Positions 1-7,946 of a stretch of DNA of 64,000 nt are shown here, one piece after another. The translations under genes were made by a program, and so were the position numbers. Origin of the DNA: Chitinophagales bacterium (lineage in GTDB: Bacteria; Bacteroidota; Bacteroidia; Chitinophagales; UBA2359); NCBI GenBank assembly GCA_041392475.1, contig JAWKLZ010000001.1:186001-250000 (forward strand), given 5' to 3'. The stretch's first letter is position 1. Each line of letters begins with the position of its first letter. The notes under the pieces were generated by a model, which saw nothing but the letters and a program-made list of their open reading frames with translations, searched no databases and had not been told where the DNA came from.

Positions 1-529
1 GACAAGCAGCATTGTCACCTGCTCCTGAAGAAGAACTGGGGCTTGTGGTATTTTGCTCCATGTAGGTATTGGAAGCATTGATAGGAACTACCCTCAGAAA
101 ATCACAGTCAGCATCATCGTAATCAGGGGGCAGTCCACCGATATCTGCTTGTTGAATAGTCAAATTGGGATTGTTGGCATACAACAGTATGATTGTTCCT
201 ACGGGAACTTCTGCCCATATTGGGTCGTATTTGAATCGAATGTGTCCTGTTGCAATTCCTGTTCCTGAAACAGCACCATTGTCAGGACCCGGGCAGTCGG
301 TGAAATCGCCATTGTTGTCGTCAAAAATCCATCCTCTGATGTCAACGGTTGTACAAGGAGGCCCTACAACAACAAGTTCGGCAAACTCCTTTTGACTTGC
401 TGCCTCACCCTGTGATATCTCATTGACAATCAGCCCTTGTGCTTGGATACTTTGATTTGTCCAAAAATGGAATAACACTAACAACAAACACAGTTTTATG
501 GTATGTGAAGAACGTAGAATTGAATACAT
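1..529 (-). CDS. Secreted lamin-tail-domain-like protein, N-terminal part (cut by left edge)
   Basis: The reverse strand is open from an ATG at 529-527 to the window edge, so only the first ~176 residues are present. Residues 1-30 form a signal peptide ending ...NQSIQA|Q. The mature part starts GLIVNEISQG and continues EFAELVVVG and DIRGWIFDDN, the pattern of a lamin-tail (LTD) beta-sandwich domain, which in Bacteroidota is typical of surface or secreted nucleases and T9SS cargo. The remainder, including any sorting domain, lies outside the window. A TAnnTTTG -7 box (582-589) sits about 50 bases upstream. The LTD assignment is from motif recognition; the full function is unknown. Confidence 0.75.
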   Translation of the reverse strand, partial: MYSILRSSHTIKLCLLLVLFHFWTNQSIQAQGLIVNEISQGEAASQKEFAELVVVGPPCTTVDIRGWIFDDNNGDFTDCPGPDNGAVSGTGIATGHIRFKYDPIWAEVPVGTIILLYANNPNLTIQQADIGGLPPDYDDADCDFLRVVPINASNTYMEQNTTSPSSSSGAGDNAAC

Positions 530-581
530 AGTTGGGGTTTTGATAGATATACGCTAAAGCATGAGAGAATGGATTGCCCTG

Positions 582-589
582 CAAAGTTA
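582..589 (-). promoter_or_regulatory. Bacteroidota -7 box (TAACTTTG) for the lamin-tail gene
   Basis: Read on the minus strand this is TAACTTTG, a full match to TAnnTTTG. A TTTC (3/4 match to the -33 TTTG) lies at 607-610, 17 bases further upstream. The predicted transcript start is ~50 bases before the ATG at 529. Confidence 0.45.
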
Positions 590-660
590 CCGATAATTTT
601 GTGTTTGAAAAGGCATATTGTTTGCAAACCTAGTGTCTAAATAAACGGTTTTACAAAGAA

Positions 661-1476
661 TTAATATAAGCTACTGAAAAAAATCCCCAATTCTTGTTTG
701 ATTTTTTCGTTTGACACCACACAGTATTTAGTTGGGCTATTTGCTGCAAAAGTGGGTGGGACAAGCCCTAATTTTTTAGCAGCAGCGGTGTAGAACTCCT
801 CACGTGTAGGATGTTCATCACTGCAAACATTATACACTTCACCCCATTTTCCTTGTCGAATGACTTGAAAAATCACCTCCATACAATCCTCCAAATGCAC
901 CAAATTGACTTTCCCTTTACCATTCGTCAAGTTTTGTTTTCCCGCCAAAAAACGTCCAGCAGGGCGATTCGGCCCAAACAATCCTGCAAGCCGTAAAACA
1001 GTAGTTTCCACATTCGGGACATCCTGCAAAAGCTCTTCGGCTTTTAGCAATGCCTTTCCAGATGATTTAATAGGTTGAAGAACATCGGATTCGGTGGCGA
1101 TTTGGTTTTGAAGGGAATAAACAGAAGTGGAACTGACAAAAAGCATTTTCTGCAAAGGAGAACCTTCCATGGCTTGGGTCAAAGTTTTTATTTTGGCGAG
1201 AAAAGATGCTTCAACATCTGGATTTTTGCGCCCAGGCGGAATGTTGAAAATCAAAACATCTGTCTTCAGTAGTTCCATTAAATTGTCCATTTGCTCCTGC
1301 GGCAATGTTCCATCATCCTGCAATTGAAGTAAGTAAGACTCTATGCCCATTGCAGATAAATTTTCCATTTTGGATAAAGTAGTGGTACTACCTTTGATGG
1401 TAAAATTTTGTTTTTGAAGGTATTGGGCTAAAGGTAATCCGAGCCAACCGCAGCCAATAATGCTGATTGTGTTCAT
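661..1476 (-). CDS. NAD(P)-binding SDR/epimerase-like protein (YeeZ-like)
   Basis: A 271-residue protein with an N-terminal Rossmann motif, ISIIGCGWLGLPLA (residues ~4-17), and later segments typical of extended SDR/epimerase-like proteins: LFVSSTSVYS (~111-120), LRLAGLFGPNRPAGR (~161-175) and a C-terminal YNVCSDEHPTREEF (~215-229). The family (YeeZ and relatives) binds NAD(P) in the cytoplasm; the substrate is unknown. The usual YxxxK catalytic pair is not obvious, so it may be an atypical oxidoreductase. It is a single gene, transcribed away from the next exporter gene by a ~300-base gap. A near-match -7 box (TTATTTTG) is at 1517-1524. Confidence 0.8.
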   Translation of the reverse strand: MNTISIIGCGWLGLPLAQYLQKQNFTIKGSTTTLSKMENLSAMGIESYLLQLQDDGTLPQEQMDNLMELLKTDVLIFNIPPGRKNPDVEASFLAKIKTLTQAMEGSPLQKMLFVSSTSVYSLQNQIATESDVLQPIKSSGKALLKAEELLQDVPNVETTVLRLAGLFGPNRPAGRFLAGKQNLTNGKGKVNLVHLEDCMEVIFQVIRQGKWGEVYNVCSDEHPTREEFYTAAAKKLGLVPPTFAANSPTKYCVVSNEKIKQELGIFFSSLY

Positions 1477-1778
1477 CTGTTTTATGGTGTTTTAGATTTT
1501 TTTATAACAAACACACCAAAATAAATTTAGGGCTAAAATATCTCTTGCGTACATTCTTAATGCGTGTGCCTAATGTATTTTGGGTAGAATATAAAAATTG
1601 ATAATCAAATTTTTAATCTATTGATGTGATTGGGTGCAAAAAGTTAATTACCAGATAGTTTGGACTTTGGACGAAAGACAAAAGAAGTAAATATTTGGTT
1701 ATGAGTAAATTGCATTGAAAATGCAATTTTACTTAATTCCTTTGCTTCCTCATTCAAAGTCTAATAATAAGTCACTAA
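1477..1778. other. Intergenic gap containing inverted-repeat element A
   Basis: About 300 bases without a credible gene. The left part is AT-rich and would hold the promoter of the epimerase-like gene. The right part is repeat element A (1659-1767). No terminator with a clear T-run was recognised apart from the hairpin inside the repeat. Confidence 0.6.
1659..1767. repeat. MITE-like inverted-repeat element, copy A
   Basis: About 109 bases. The left end, 1659-1680, reads TTTGGACTTTGGACGAAAGA.. and the right end, 1750-1767, read in reverse is TTATTAGACTTTGAATGA. A 10-base hairpin (1707-1716 with 1720-1729) lies in the centre. The left half, including a shared ATATTTGGTTATGAG segment, reappears inverted at 48219-48294, and the end sequence reappears at 61438-61459. 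No coding capacity. Confidence 0.6.
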
Positions 1779-3653
1779 TCACTGATAACCAGCTGCCTGC
1801 AATCCGAATAATTCCGCATAAAACCCATTCAATTCCAATAATTCCTTGTGTGTACCCAACTCTACCTTCTGTCCATTTTTCAGCACCAAAATACGGTCAG
1901 CCATGCGGACAGTTGAAAAACGGTGAGAGATAAGAACCGCCATTTTTCCAGCGGTCAAATCTGCAAAACGCTGAAATACTTCAAACTCAGCACGAGCATC
2001 CAAAGCTGCCGTAGGTTCATCCAAAATCAATACTTGCGCCTTACGCATGTATGCACGACCCAAAGCAACCTTTTGCCATTCACCGCCCGACAATTCTACA
2101 CCACCTTCAAAGCGACGACCCAACATCTGCTCATATTGAGCAGGCAATTTTTCGATGACTGTATCAGCCAAACTCTGTTCAGCAGAATGAACAATGGTCG
2201 GTTTGTCCTCCTTTTCTTCAATCTTTCCAATCGCAATGTTTTCAGAAGCAGTCATTTGGAAACGCACAAAATCTTGGAAAATAACGCCGATTGCTTCTCG
2301 AAGTTCTTTCAAATCGTATTCCTTCAAATCGTGACCGTCCAACAAAATACGTCCTTCGGACGGGTCGTATAGTCGGGCAATTAGTTTGGTGAAAGTCGTT
2401 TTTCCTGCGCCATTTTCCCCCACCAAAGCCAATTTTTCGCCTGCATCCCAAGTAAAAGAAAGGTGTCGCAAAGCCCAAATTTCCGTTCCTGGGTATTTGA
2501 AGCCCACGTTTTCAAACACAAAACCCTGTTGGATTTCTTTGGGAAAAGTAAGTGCTTGTTGTTGTGAAATGATAAGGGGCTGCATGTCCATGAAGTCGAA
2601 AAAGTCTTGCAGATAGAGGGCGTTTTGGGCAATACTCGAAAAACGGGTCAAAATGCTTTGCAGAAGACTGCGTAAACGGTTGAAGGAACCCGCCAAAAAA
2701 GTCAAATCTCCTACGGAAATGAGATTTTTTACGGTCTGCAAGATGATGACAATGTAAGCCGTATAATAACCTGCATTGCCCAAGCTATTGAAGATACTAC
2801 CCCAAGCGGCTCGTTTGACTGTCAGTGCTTTATTGACCTCATAGTAGCGGTCAGCCAATGATTCAAAACGGTTGCGAAGAAAACCTTCCAATCCAAAAAT
2901 TTTGATTTCTTTGGCAGTCACATCGCTTGCGCCAACGTATCGAAGATAGTCCAATTCTCGCCTTTCGGGGGTCCAACTGCGGGTAATCGAATAACTTTTT
3001 TCATTGAAGTAAGTTTCACTCAAAAAGGCTGGAATTACTGCCACAAATAGCAAAACAATCAACCACGGATTGAAGACAACGAGACCTGCGCCCAAAAATA
3101 GGATGGTAATCATGTCTTGGACTTGCGCCAAAACCTGCGACATCAACACCGTTCTACCTGTTGTTTGCCGCCTTGCCCGTTCCAATTTGTCGTAGAAATT
3201 GGCATCTTCAAATTGCTGCAAATCCAGTTTTGCAGCGTGTTCGATGAGTTGAACCGAAGTTTTGTTGGCAAAAAGGTCTCCGAGCAATGCATCTAATAAG
3301 TTGATTCCTCGGTTGAACAAATCCGATACCAAAGCCAAAGTAAATTCAATGGCTACAATGCTCCACAGATATTGCATATCTGTACCATCAAAACCAGTTT
3401 GAGCAATTCGGATTACTTCGTCAATAATGAGCTTGCCGACATAGAGCATCGTGAGCGGAACCCCCGCTTGCAGAACACGCAAAATTACATTGCCGAGCGT
3501 CATCATGCGACTGGTTTCCCATATCAGACGAAAAAACTTTGGGATATTGCCGAGGGCTTTCCAGCGTTCTTTGAAGGTTAGTGAATCCGATGAGCCTCTG
3601 GATCTTGAGGGTGAGGGAGGTGTTGTACCAAATAGTTTTGACCAAAATGACAT
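1779..3653 (-). CDS. ABC exporter half-transporter (fused membrane and ATPase domains)
   Basis: A 624-residue protein: a transmembrane domain (about residues 50-345, several hydrophobic spans) followed by a nucleotide-binding domain. The NBD is intact: Walker A GENGAGKTT (412-420), Q-loop Gln460, signature LSGGEW (521-526), Walker B VLILDEP (541-547) and switch His577 (ISHRFS). The layout is that of MsbA/multidrug/lipid exporters in the inner membrane, which work as dimers. There is no second half-transporter next to it, so a homodimer or a distant partner is likely. The substrate cannot be predicted. The region before the first span is Ser/Arg/Pro-rich. Confidence 0.9.
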   Translation of the reverse strand: MSFWSKLFGTTPPSPSRSRGSSDSLTFKERWKALGNIPKFFRLIWETSRMMTLGNVILRVLQAGVPLTMLYVGKLIIDEVIRIAQTGFDGTDMQYLWSIVAIEFTLALVSDLFNRGINLLDALLGDLFANKTSVQLIEHAAKLDLQQFEDANFYDKLERARRQTTGRTVLMSQVLAQVQDMITILFLGAGLVVFNPWLIVLLFVAVIPAFLSETYFNEKSYSITRSWTPERRELDYLRYVGASDVTAKEIKIFGLEGFLRNRFESLADRYYEVNKALTVKRAAWGSIFNSLGNAGYYTAYIVIILQTVKNLISVGDLTFLAGSFNRLRSLLQSILTRFSSIAQNALYLQDFFDFMDMQPLIISQQQALTFPKEIQQGFVFENVGFKYPGTEIWALRHLSFTWDAGEKLALVGENGAGKTTFTKLIARLYDPSEGRILLDGHDLKEYDLKELREAIGVIFQDFVRFQMTASENIAIGKIEEKEDKPTIVHSAEQSLADTVIEKLPAQYEQMLGRRFEGGVELSGGEWQKVALGRAYMRKAQVLILDEPTAALDARAEFEVFQRFADLTAGKMAVLISHRFSTVRMADRILVLKNGQKVELGTHKELLELNGFYAELFGLQAAGYQ

Positions 3654-3902
3654 AGTGGGGAATGGAATTTGATTCGTTTAGAGAACCCATTGCAAACACC
3701 CAAGAATGTATTTTGGTTTAAGGATACCTTTTTCATCAAAAGTAAAAAGCTGCAATAAGAGAAGGGATTGACCTCATCTTACTGCAACTTAGTTTCATTG
3801 CTAATTCAGCAGAGCTTAAATCAGCACAAGGTTTTTTTGTAAATGCTTGAATATAAGTATTTACAAAAAAATAAGACTCATGAATCAACGAACTATTGTA
3901 TT

Positions 3903-4631
3903 CTAAGCCAACATTTGTTGCGTATTATCTACTTCGTCGAGATTGGTGAATTTGTAGCCTACACCACGGATGGAGTGAAAAAATTCTGGTTTTTTGGGGT
4001 CTTCTTCAAAGTATTTGCGGAATGCCAAAATAAAGTTGTCAATCGTTCGGGTAGAAGGATAGACATCGTATCCCCAAACAAACTGCAAAATTTGCTCACG
4101 AGAAACCACTTCATTGTTGCGTTCAATCAAGAGTTTCAAGAGTTTGGATTCTTTGTTCGTAAGACTTACCTCTCCTTTTTGGCAGACTGCTTTGTAAGTG
4201 GCAAAATTGATTTCATTGTTGCCAAAACTGTATTCAATAATCTCTCTTGTAGGCGTTTCTGTTTTCATGCTTTGTCTAATCAATCTTTTGACACGAAGCA
4301 AGAACTCTTCTAAATTGAAGGGTTTGGTCATGTAGTCATCAGCCCCTTTTTTCAATCCAATCACTTTGTCTTGAGGAGCATCTTTTGCAGTGAGAAACAG
4401 GATAGGAACATCTGCATCTTCGAGCCGCACTTTTTCACAAACATGAATACCATCAACTTCGGGAAGCATGATGTCCAATACAATCATATTGAACCGCTGA
4501 CCATGAAAGGTTTTAATAGCTGAAAGCCCATCTCCAACTGCAACAACCTCATAACCTTCAATTTCGAGGTTCATTTTAATTGCTTCCTGAAGGTTCTCTT
4601 CATCTTCTACAAGTAATATTCTAGGCATCAT
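3903..4631 (-). CDS. OmpR-family response regulator
   Basis: A 242-residue two-domain regulator. The receiver domain (4-120) has acidic Glu9/Asp10, phospho-acceptor Asp53 (VLDIMLP), Thr81 and Lys103 (TKPF). The C-terminal winged helix (~130-232) includes LTNKESKLLKLL and RGVGYKF, as in OmpR/PhoB DNA-binding domains. No histidine kinase is encoded in the window, so the partner is unknown. It starts 32 bases after the end of hemE on the same strand and is probably co-transcribed with it. Two consecutive ATG codons are possible starts (4631 and 4628). Confidence 0.93.
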   Translation of the reverse strand: MMPRILLVEDEENLQEAIKMNLEIEGYEVVAVGDGLSAIKTFHGQRFNMIVLDIMLPEVDGIHVCEKVRLEDADVPILFLTAKDAPQDKVIGLKKGADDYMTKPFNLEEFLLRVKRLIRQSMKTETPTREIIEYSFGNNEINFATYKAVCQKGEVSLTNKESKLLKLLIERNNEVVSREQILQFVWGYDVYPSTRTIDNFILAFRKYFEEDPKKPEFFHSIRGVGYKFTNLDEVDNTQQMLA

Positions 4632-4663
4632 AAGTAGGTAGATTTATGTATTGATGATTTGTA

Positions 4664-5704
4664 TTAATATATTTCAGAAAAATTGTATTCCTTTACGGTA
4701 TCAACAAAGCACTTGACATTATCGAGCGGCGTATCAGGATATACACCATGTCCAAGATTGGCAATGTGTCGAGTAGTTCCGAATGATTCTAGCATTTTTC
4801 GGACTTCTCTTCGAATCGTAGATTGGTCAGCATAAAGTAAACAGGGGTCAAAATTGCCTTGTAAGGTTTTTTGGTTGCCAATTAACTTGCGGCTTTCGGT
4901 TGGGGACATATTCCAGTCTAAACCAATAACTTCGCAATTTAATCGCCCCAATTCTTCCCTTGCAAAATAAGCCCCTTTCGCAAAAACGGTGACAGGCACA
5001 TCTTCCATTGCATCACAAAGTTGGGAAATATAGGGCAGCGAAAATTCCGAATATTGTTGAGGCGGCAATATGCCCGCCCACGAATCAAATAGCTGGATCA
5101 AGTCTGCACCTGCTGCTACTTGTGCTTTTATATACGATAATATACTTAGGGTTATTTTTTGCATCAGTTGATGCGACATTTCAGGTTGTTGGTACAACAT
5201 TCGCCGAGCTTTGGAGAATGTTTTGGAGCCACTTCCTTCAATCATATAGGCGAAAATTGTCCATGGACAGCCTGAAAAACCAATCAAAGGAACTCTTCCA
5301 TTCAATGCTTGTTTTGTGAGCTTAATTGCTTCAATGGTATAGTGTATATCTGTTGCACCATCTGCAATTTTTAGAGCATCGACATCTGCTTGTGAATGGA
5401 TTGTTTTGGGAAAAATTGGCCCTTTAGATTCTACCATGGTATAGGGTAGTCCCATAGCTTCGGGGATTTCCAAAATATCGGAGAAAATGATGGCTGCATC
5501 AACGTCCAATTCATCTACAGGTTGAATGGTCACTTCACAGGCCAATTCAGGAGTTTGCACCAATTCCTTGAAACCAGAAAGTTTGCTGCGAATAGCTCTA
5601 TATTGTGGCAAAATCCTACCCGCTTGTCTCATCAACCATACTGGTGTGCGTTCTACGGTTTTTCCTAAGGCTGATTGGAGGAGTAAATCGTTTTTTAGTT
5701 GCAT
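4664..5704 (-). CDS. hemE: Uroporphyrinogen decarboxylase
   Basis: A 346-residue protein of standard length for HemE, the cytoplasmic enzyme that removes four acetate carboxyls from uroporphyrinogen III to give coproporphyrinogen III in haem synthesis. The N-terminal signature PVWLMRQAGR (~21-30) carries the substrate-binding Arg residues, and FSGCPWTIFAYMIEGSGSK (~144-162) is the second family signature. The C-terminal HIANLGHGVYPDTP is also typical. No other haem gene is nearby; instead it is followed 32 bases later by a response regulator, probably in the same transcript. Confidence 0.97.
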   Translation of the reverse strand: MQLKNDLLLQSALGKTVERTPVWLMRQAGRILPQYRAIRSKLSGFKELVQTPELACEVTIQPVDELDVDAAIIFSDILEIPEAMGLPYTMVESKGPIFPKTIHSQADVDALKIADGATDIHYTIEAIKLTKQALNGRVPLIGFSGCPWTIFAYMIEGSGSKTFSKARRMLYQQPEMSHQLMQKITLSILSYIKAQVAAGADLIQLFDSWAGILPPQQYSEFSLPYISQLCDAMEDVPVTVFAKGAYFAREELGRLNCEVIGLDWNMSPTESRKLIGNQKTLQGNFDPCLLYADQSTIRREVRKMLESFGTTRHIANLGHGVYPDTPLDNVKCFVDTVKEYNFSEIY

Positions 5705-5942
5705 AAATGTAGAAAAAATATCTAAATAAGGATAGCTTTGAAGTCAGTCCTTATTTGGGCTTTGTTAGTATTTGGTATTTATATGTTTTTGTTTAATATA
5801 GAGAGAGGTAGTTATATTGTTACAGTAATGTAATTTTTTTGTTTAAAATTAGTCATTTTTTTTGAATTGACACTAAAAAAACCGTTTTTGGCACAAGTTC
5901 TAGCTATTTTTCGCAGCAAATTTAACTTAACAATTCACATTT

Positions 5943-6836
5943 ATGCAAATTTTGATGGCTCCCTCAAGCAGATTTGAGGATTTAGAAGGGTATTCTTTTG
6001 TCGCTAACTACAAAACGGTGGGCGAAGGGCTTCAAATACATTATGTAGATGAGGGACCCAAAAAAGCAAAACAAACCTTGTTGTTGATGCACGGTGAACC
6101 AAGTTGGTCGTATCTGTATCGCAAGATGATTCCTGTATTCGTAGCAGCAGGTTATCGATGTATTGCACCCGATTTGATTGGGTTTGGAAAATCGTCAAAA
6201 CCCAGTGAAACAGAGGATTACACCTATGCTCGTCACATCGAATGGGTAAAAAAATTGGTACAGCAATTGGACCTTCAAAACGTCACCCTATTTGGCCAAG
6301 ACTGGGGTGGTTTGATTGGATTGCGGGTATTAACAGATGAACCAGAACGTTTTAGCCGAATCGTGGTAGCCAATACAGGTTTACCAACAGGTGATCATGC
6401 AACACCCGAAGCGTTTTTGCAGTGGCAGGAGTTTTCACAAAATGTGAAAGTTTTTCCTTTTGAAAAAATCATGCAGACATCTACGGTTACTAAACTTTCC
6501 CCCGCCGTTCTCAAAGCCTATTCAGCTCCTTTTCCCCACAATCGGCACATGGCTGGTGCACGTATTTTTCCTACGCTTGTGCCTACTACACCAGATAATG
6601 TGGAATCGGAAAACAACCGTGAGGCATGGAAGGTATTGATGGCTTGGGAAAAACCACTTTTGACTCTGTTTTCAGATAGTGACCCGATTACGAAAGGAGG
6701 TGAAAAACCTTTCATCAAACTGGTTCCTGGCGCAAAAGATCAACCGCATCAAATCATTGAAGGTGCTGGACATTTTCTGCAAGAGGATAAAGGAGAGGAA
6801 ATTGCAGCAATTATGGTGGACTGGATGGATTCGTAA
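5943..6836 (+). CDS. Haloalkane dehalogenase-like alpha/beta hydrolase
   Basis: A 297-residue alpha/beta hydrolase with the features of haloalkane dehalogenase subfamily I. HGEPSWSYLYRK (50-61) gives the oxyanion/halide region, and the nucleophile elbow GQDWGG (118-123) places Asp120, not Ser, as nucleophile with Trp121 as a halide ligand. A SDSDP segment (244-248) supplies the acid, likely Asp247, and His277 (GAGHFLQE) is the base. Trp161 in the cap is a candidate second halide ligand. Family enzymes hydrolyse C-halogen bonds to alcohols. The physiological substrate is unknown; it is transcribed alone and has no signal peptide. Confidence 0.85.
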   Translation: MQILMAPSSRFEDLEGYSFVANYKTVGEGLQIHYVDEGPKKAKQTLLLMHGEPSWSYLYRKMIPVFVAAGYRCIAPDLIGFGKSSKPSETEDYTYARHIEWVKKLVQQLDLQNVTLFGQDWGGLIGLRVLTDEPERFSRIVVANTGLPTGDHATPEAFLQWQEFSQNVKVFPFEKIMQTSTVTKLSPAVLKAYSAPFPHNRHMAGARIFPTLVPTTPDNVESENNREAWKVLMAWEKPLLTLFSDSDPITKGGEKPFIKLVPGAKDQPHQIIEGAGHFLQEDKGEEIAAIMVDWMDS

Positions 6837-7263
6837 GCATATATTTTTTTGACTCATGGATATTTTTAGTGAAGCAGTTAAAGACTTTTGTAGTTTCCTT
6901 TTCAGAACATACTGATTTTCAAACATTCCATATCTTTAAGAATAAACTACAAAAGTCTCATTCCACTAAAATCTTCGATGAACCATTTTTTTTTAGTCCT
7001 GTAAACTTAGCGATGGTCGAAAAATAAATCTTCCATTTAGAAAGTCTTTATCTCAAATGAGAGATTTGTTTTTTTAGGCGTTAAACTTGTTTGCGGAGGT
7101 AAAATACAAAGAATCTAAAAATGGCTTGCCTTTTGCAGAAAGGACAAGGAATGTATTTGGTGGAAGAATGGGTATTGCTTCAATGCCTTTAGATTTCTTC
7201 CCCATTGCATTTCAAAATAGTCGACTAAATTTACAACAACTCCTATCTTAATTAACATCAAAA
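6837..7263. other. Gap of ~430 bases with one inverted repeat and no gene
   Basis: AT-rich, with no convincing open frame; the longest ATG-started frame around 7120 is 23 codons. It contains the inverted repeat at 6882-6958 and a small hairpin near 7050-7066 followed by a T-rich run that could terminate the hydrolase transcript. The right end presumably holds the rfbC promoter, but no full TAnnTTTG box was found. Confidence 0.6.
6882..6958. repeat. Perfect 15-base inverted repeat
   Basis: AGACTTTTGTAGTTT (6882-6896) and its exact complement AAACTACAAAAGTCT (6944-6958) are separated by 47 bases. Outside the arms, TTTTAGTG-like sequence recurs in inverted form at both sides, suggesting an element of ~110 bases (about 6865-6974). 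It has no coding capacity. It could be a degenerate mobile element or a long RNA hairpin. Confidence 0.5.
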
Positions 7264-7827
7264 ATGAATCAGCAGCAAGCATTTATAGAGCAAACAGGAA
7301 TGGAAGGTTTATTGATTTTACATCCACGGGTATTTGCAGACGAAAGAGGATATTTTTATGAAAGTTACAACAAAGAGCGTTTTGCAGAGCATGATTTGCA
7401 TTTCGATTTTGTGCAAGACAATCAAGCACGTTCTACTTACGGAATTTTGAGGGGACTACACTTTCAACATGCGCCTTATGCACAGACCAAGTTGGTGCGG
7501 GTTACAGAAGGTGAAGTGTTGGACGTGGTAGTTGATTTGCGTTGGAAATCAAAAACTTATGGACAAACTTACAGCATTGTTTTGTCAGAAGACAATAAGA
7601 CGCAGCTATTGATTCCCAGAGGTTTTGCACATGGGTATGCCGTGTTGAGTCCAACAGCGGTGTTTCAATACAAATGCGACAATTACTACTCCAAAAAATA
7701 TGAAGGTGGATTGGCTTACAACGACCCTGCTCTGCAAATCGATTGGAGGTTGCCACAACAAGATATCATCACCTCCGAAAGGGACGAACTATGGACGAAT
7801 TTCAAAGATTTGGTGCATAATTTTTGA
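7264..7827 (+). CDS. rfbC: dTDP-4-dehydrorhamnose 3,5-epimerase
   Basis: A 187-residue cupin enzyme that epimerises dTDP-4-keto-6-deoxyglucose at C3 and C5 for dTDP-L-rhamnose synthesis in the cytoplasm. Family motifs are all present: DERGYFYESYNKERF (26-40), the catalytic-base region GILRGLHFQ with His66, KLVRVTEGEVLDVVVD with Lys76, IPRGFAHGY (117-125), and an aromatic cluster around Tyr136. The usual neighbours rfbA, rfbB and rfbD are not in this window, so it is a detached pathway gene. It ends with TGA, showing that TGA is a normal stop codon here. Confidence 0.96.
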   Translation: MNQQQAFIEQTGMEGLLILHPRVFADERGYFYESYNKERFAEHDLHFDFVQDNQARSTYGILRGLHFQHAPYAQTKLVRVTEGEVLDVVVDLRWKSKTYGQTYSIVLSEDNKTQLLIPRGFAHGYAVLSPTAVFQYKCDNYYSKKYEGGLAYNDPALQIDWRLPQQDIITSERDELWTNFKDLVHNF

Positions 7828-7946
7828 GATTTTCGATTTACCTTTTTTGCATTTTCCGTTTTACTTTTAGCATTGGCTTGTCAAACCTTTTTGAATCAGC
7901 CTAACATCCTATATTTTTTACTAACTAAGTTTAACGATTCTCAAAA

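Noticed and set aside
1923..2372. 149-codon plus-strand open frame
   Set aside because: Antisense to the ATPase domain of the ABC exporter, whose Walker and signature motifs are intact.
3843..4313. 156-codon plus-strand open frame
   Set aside because: It lies antisense to the response regulator, whose receiver and DNA-binding motifs are clear, so it is a shadow frame.
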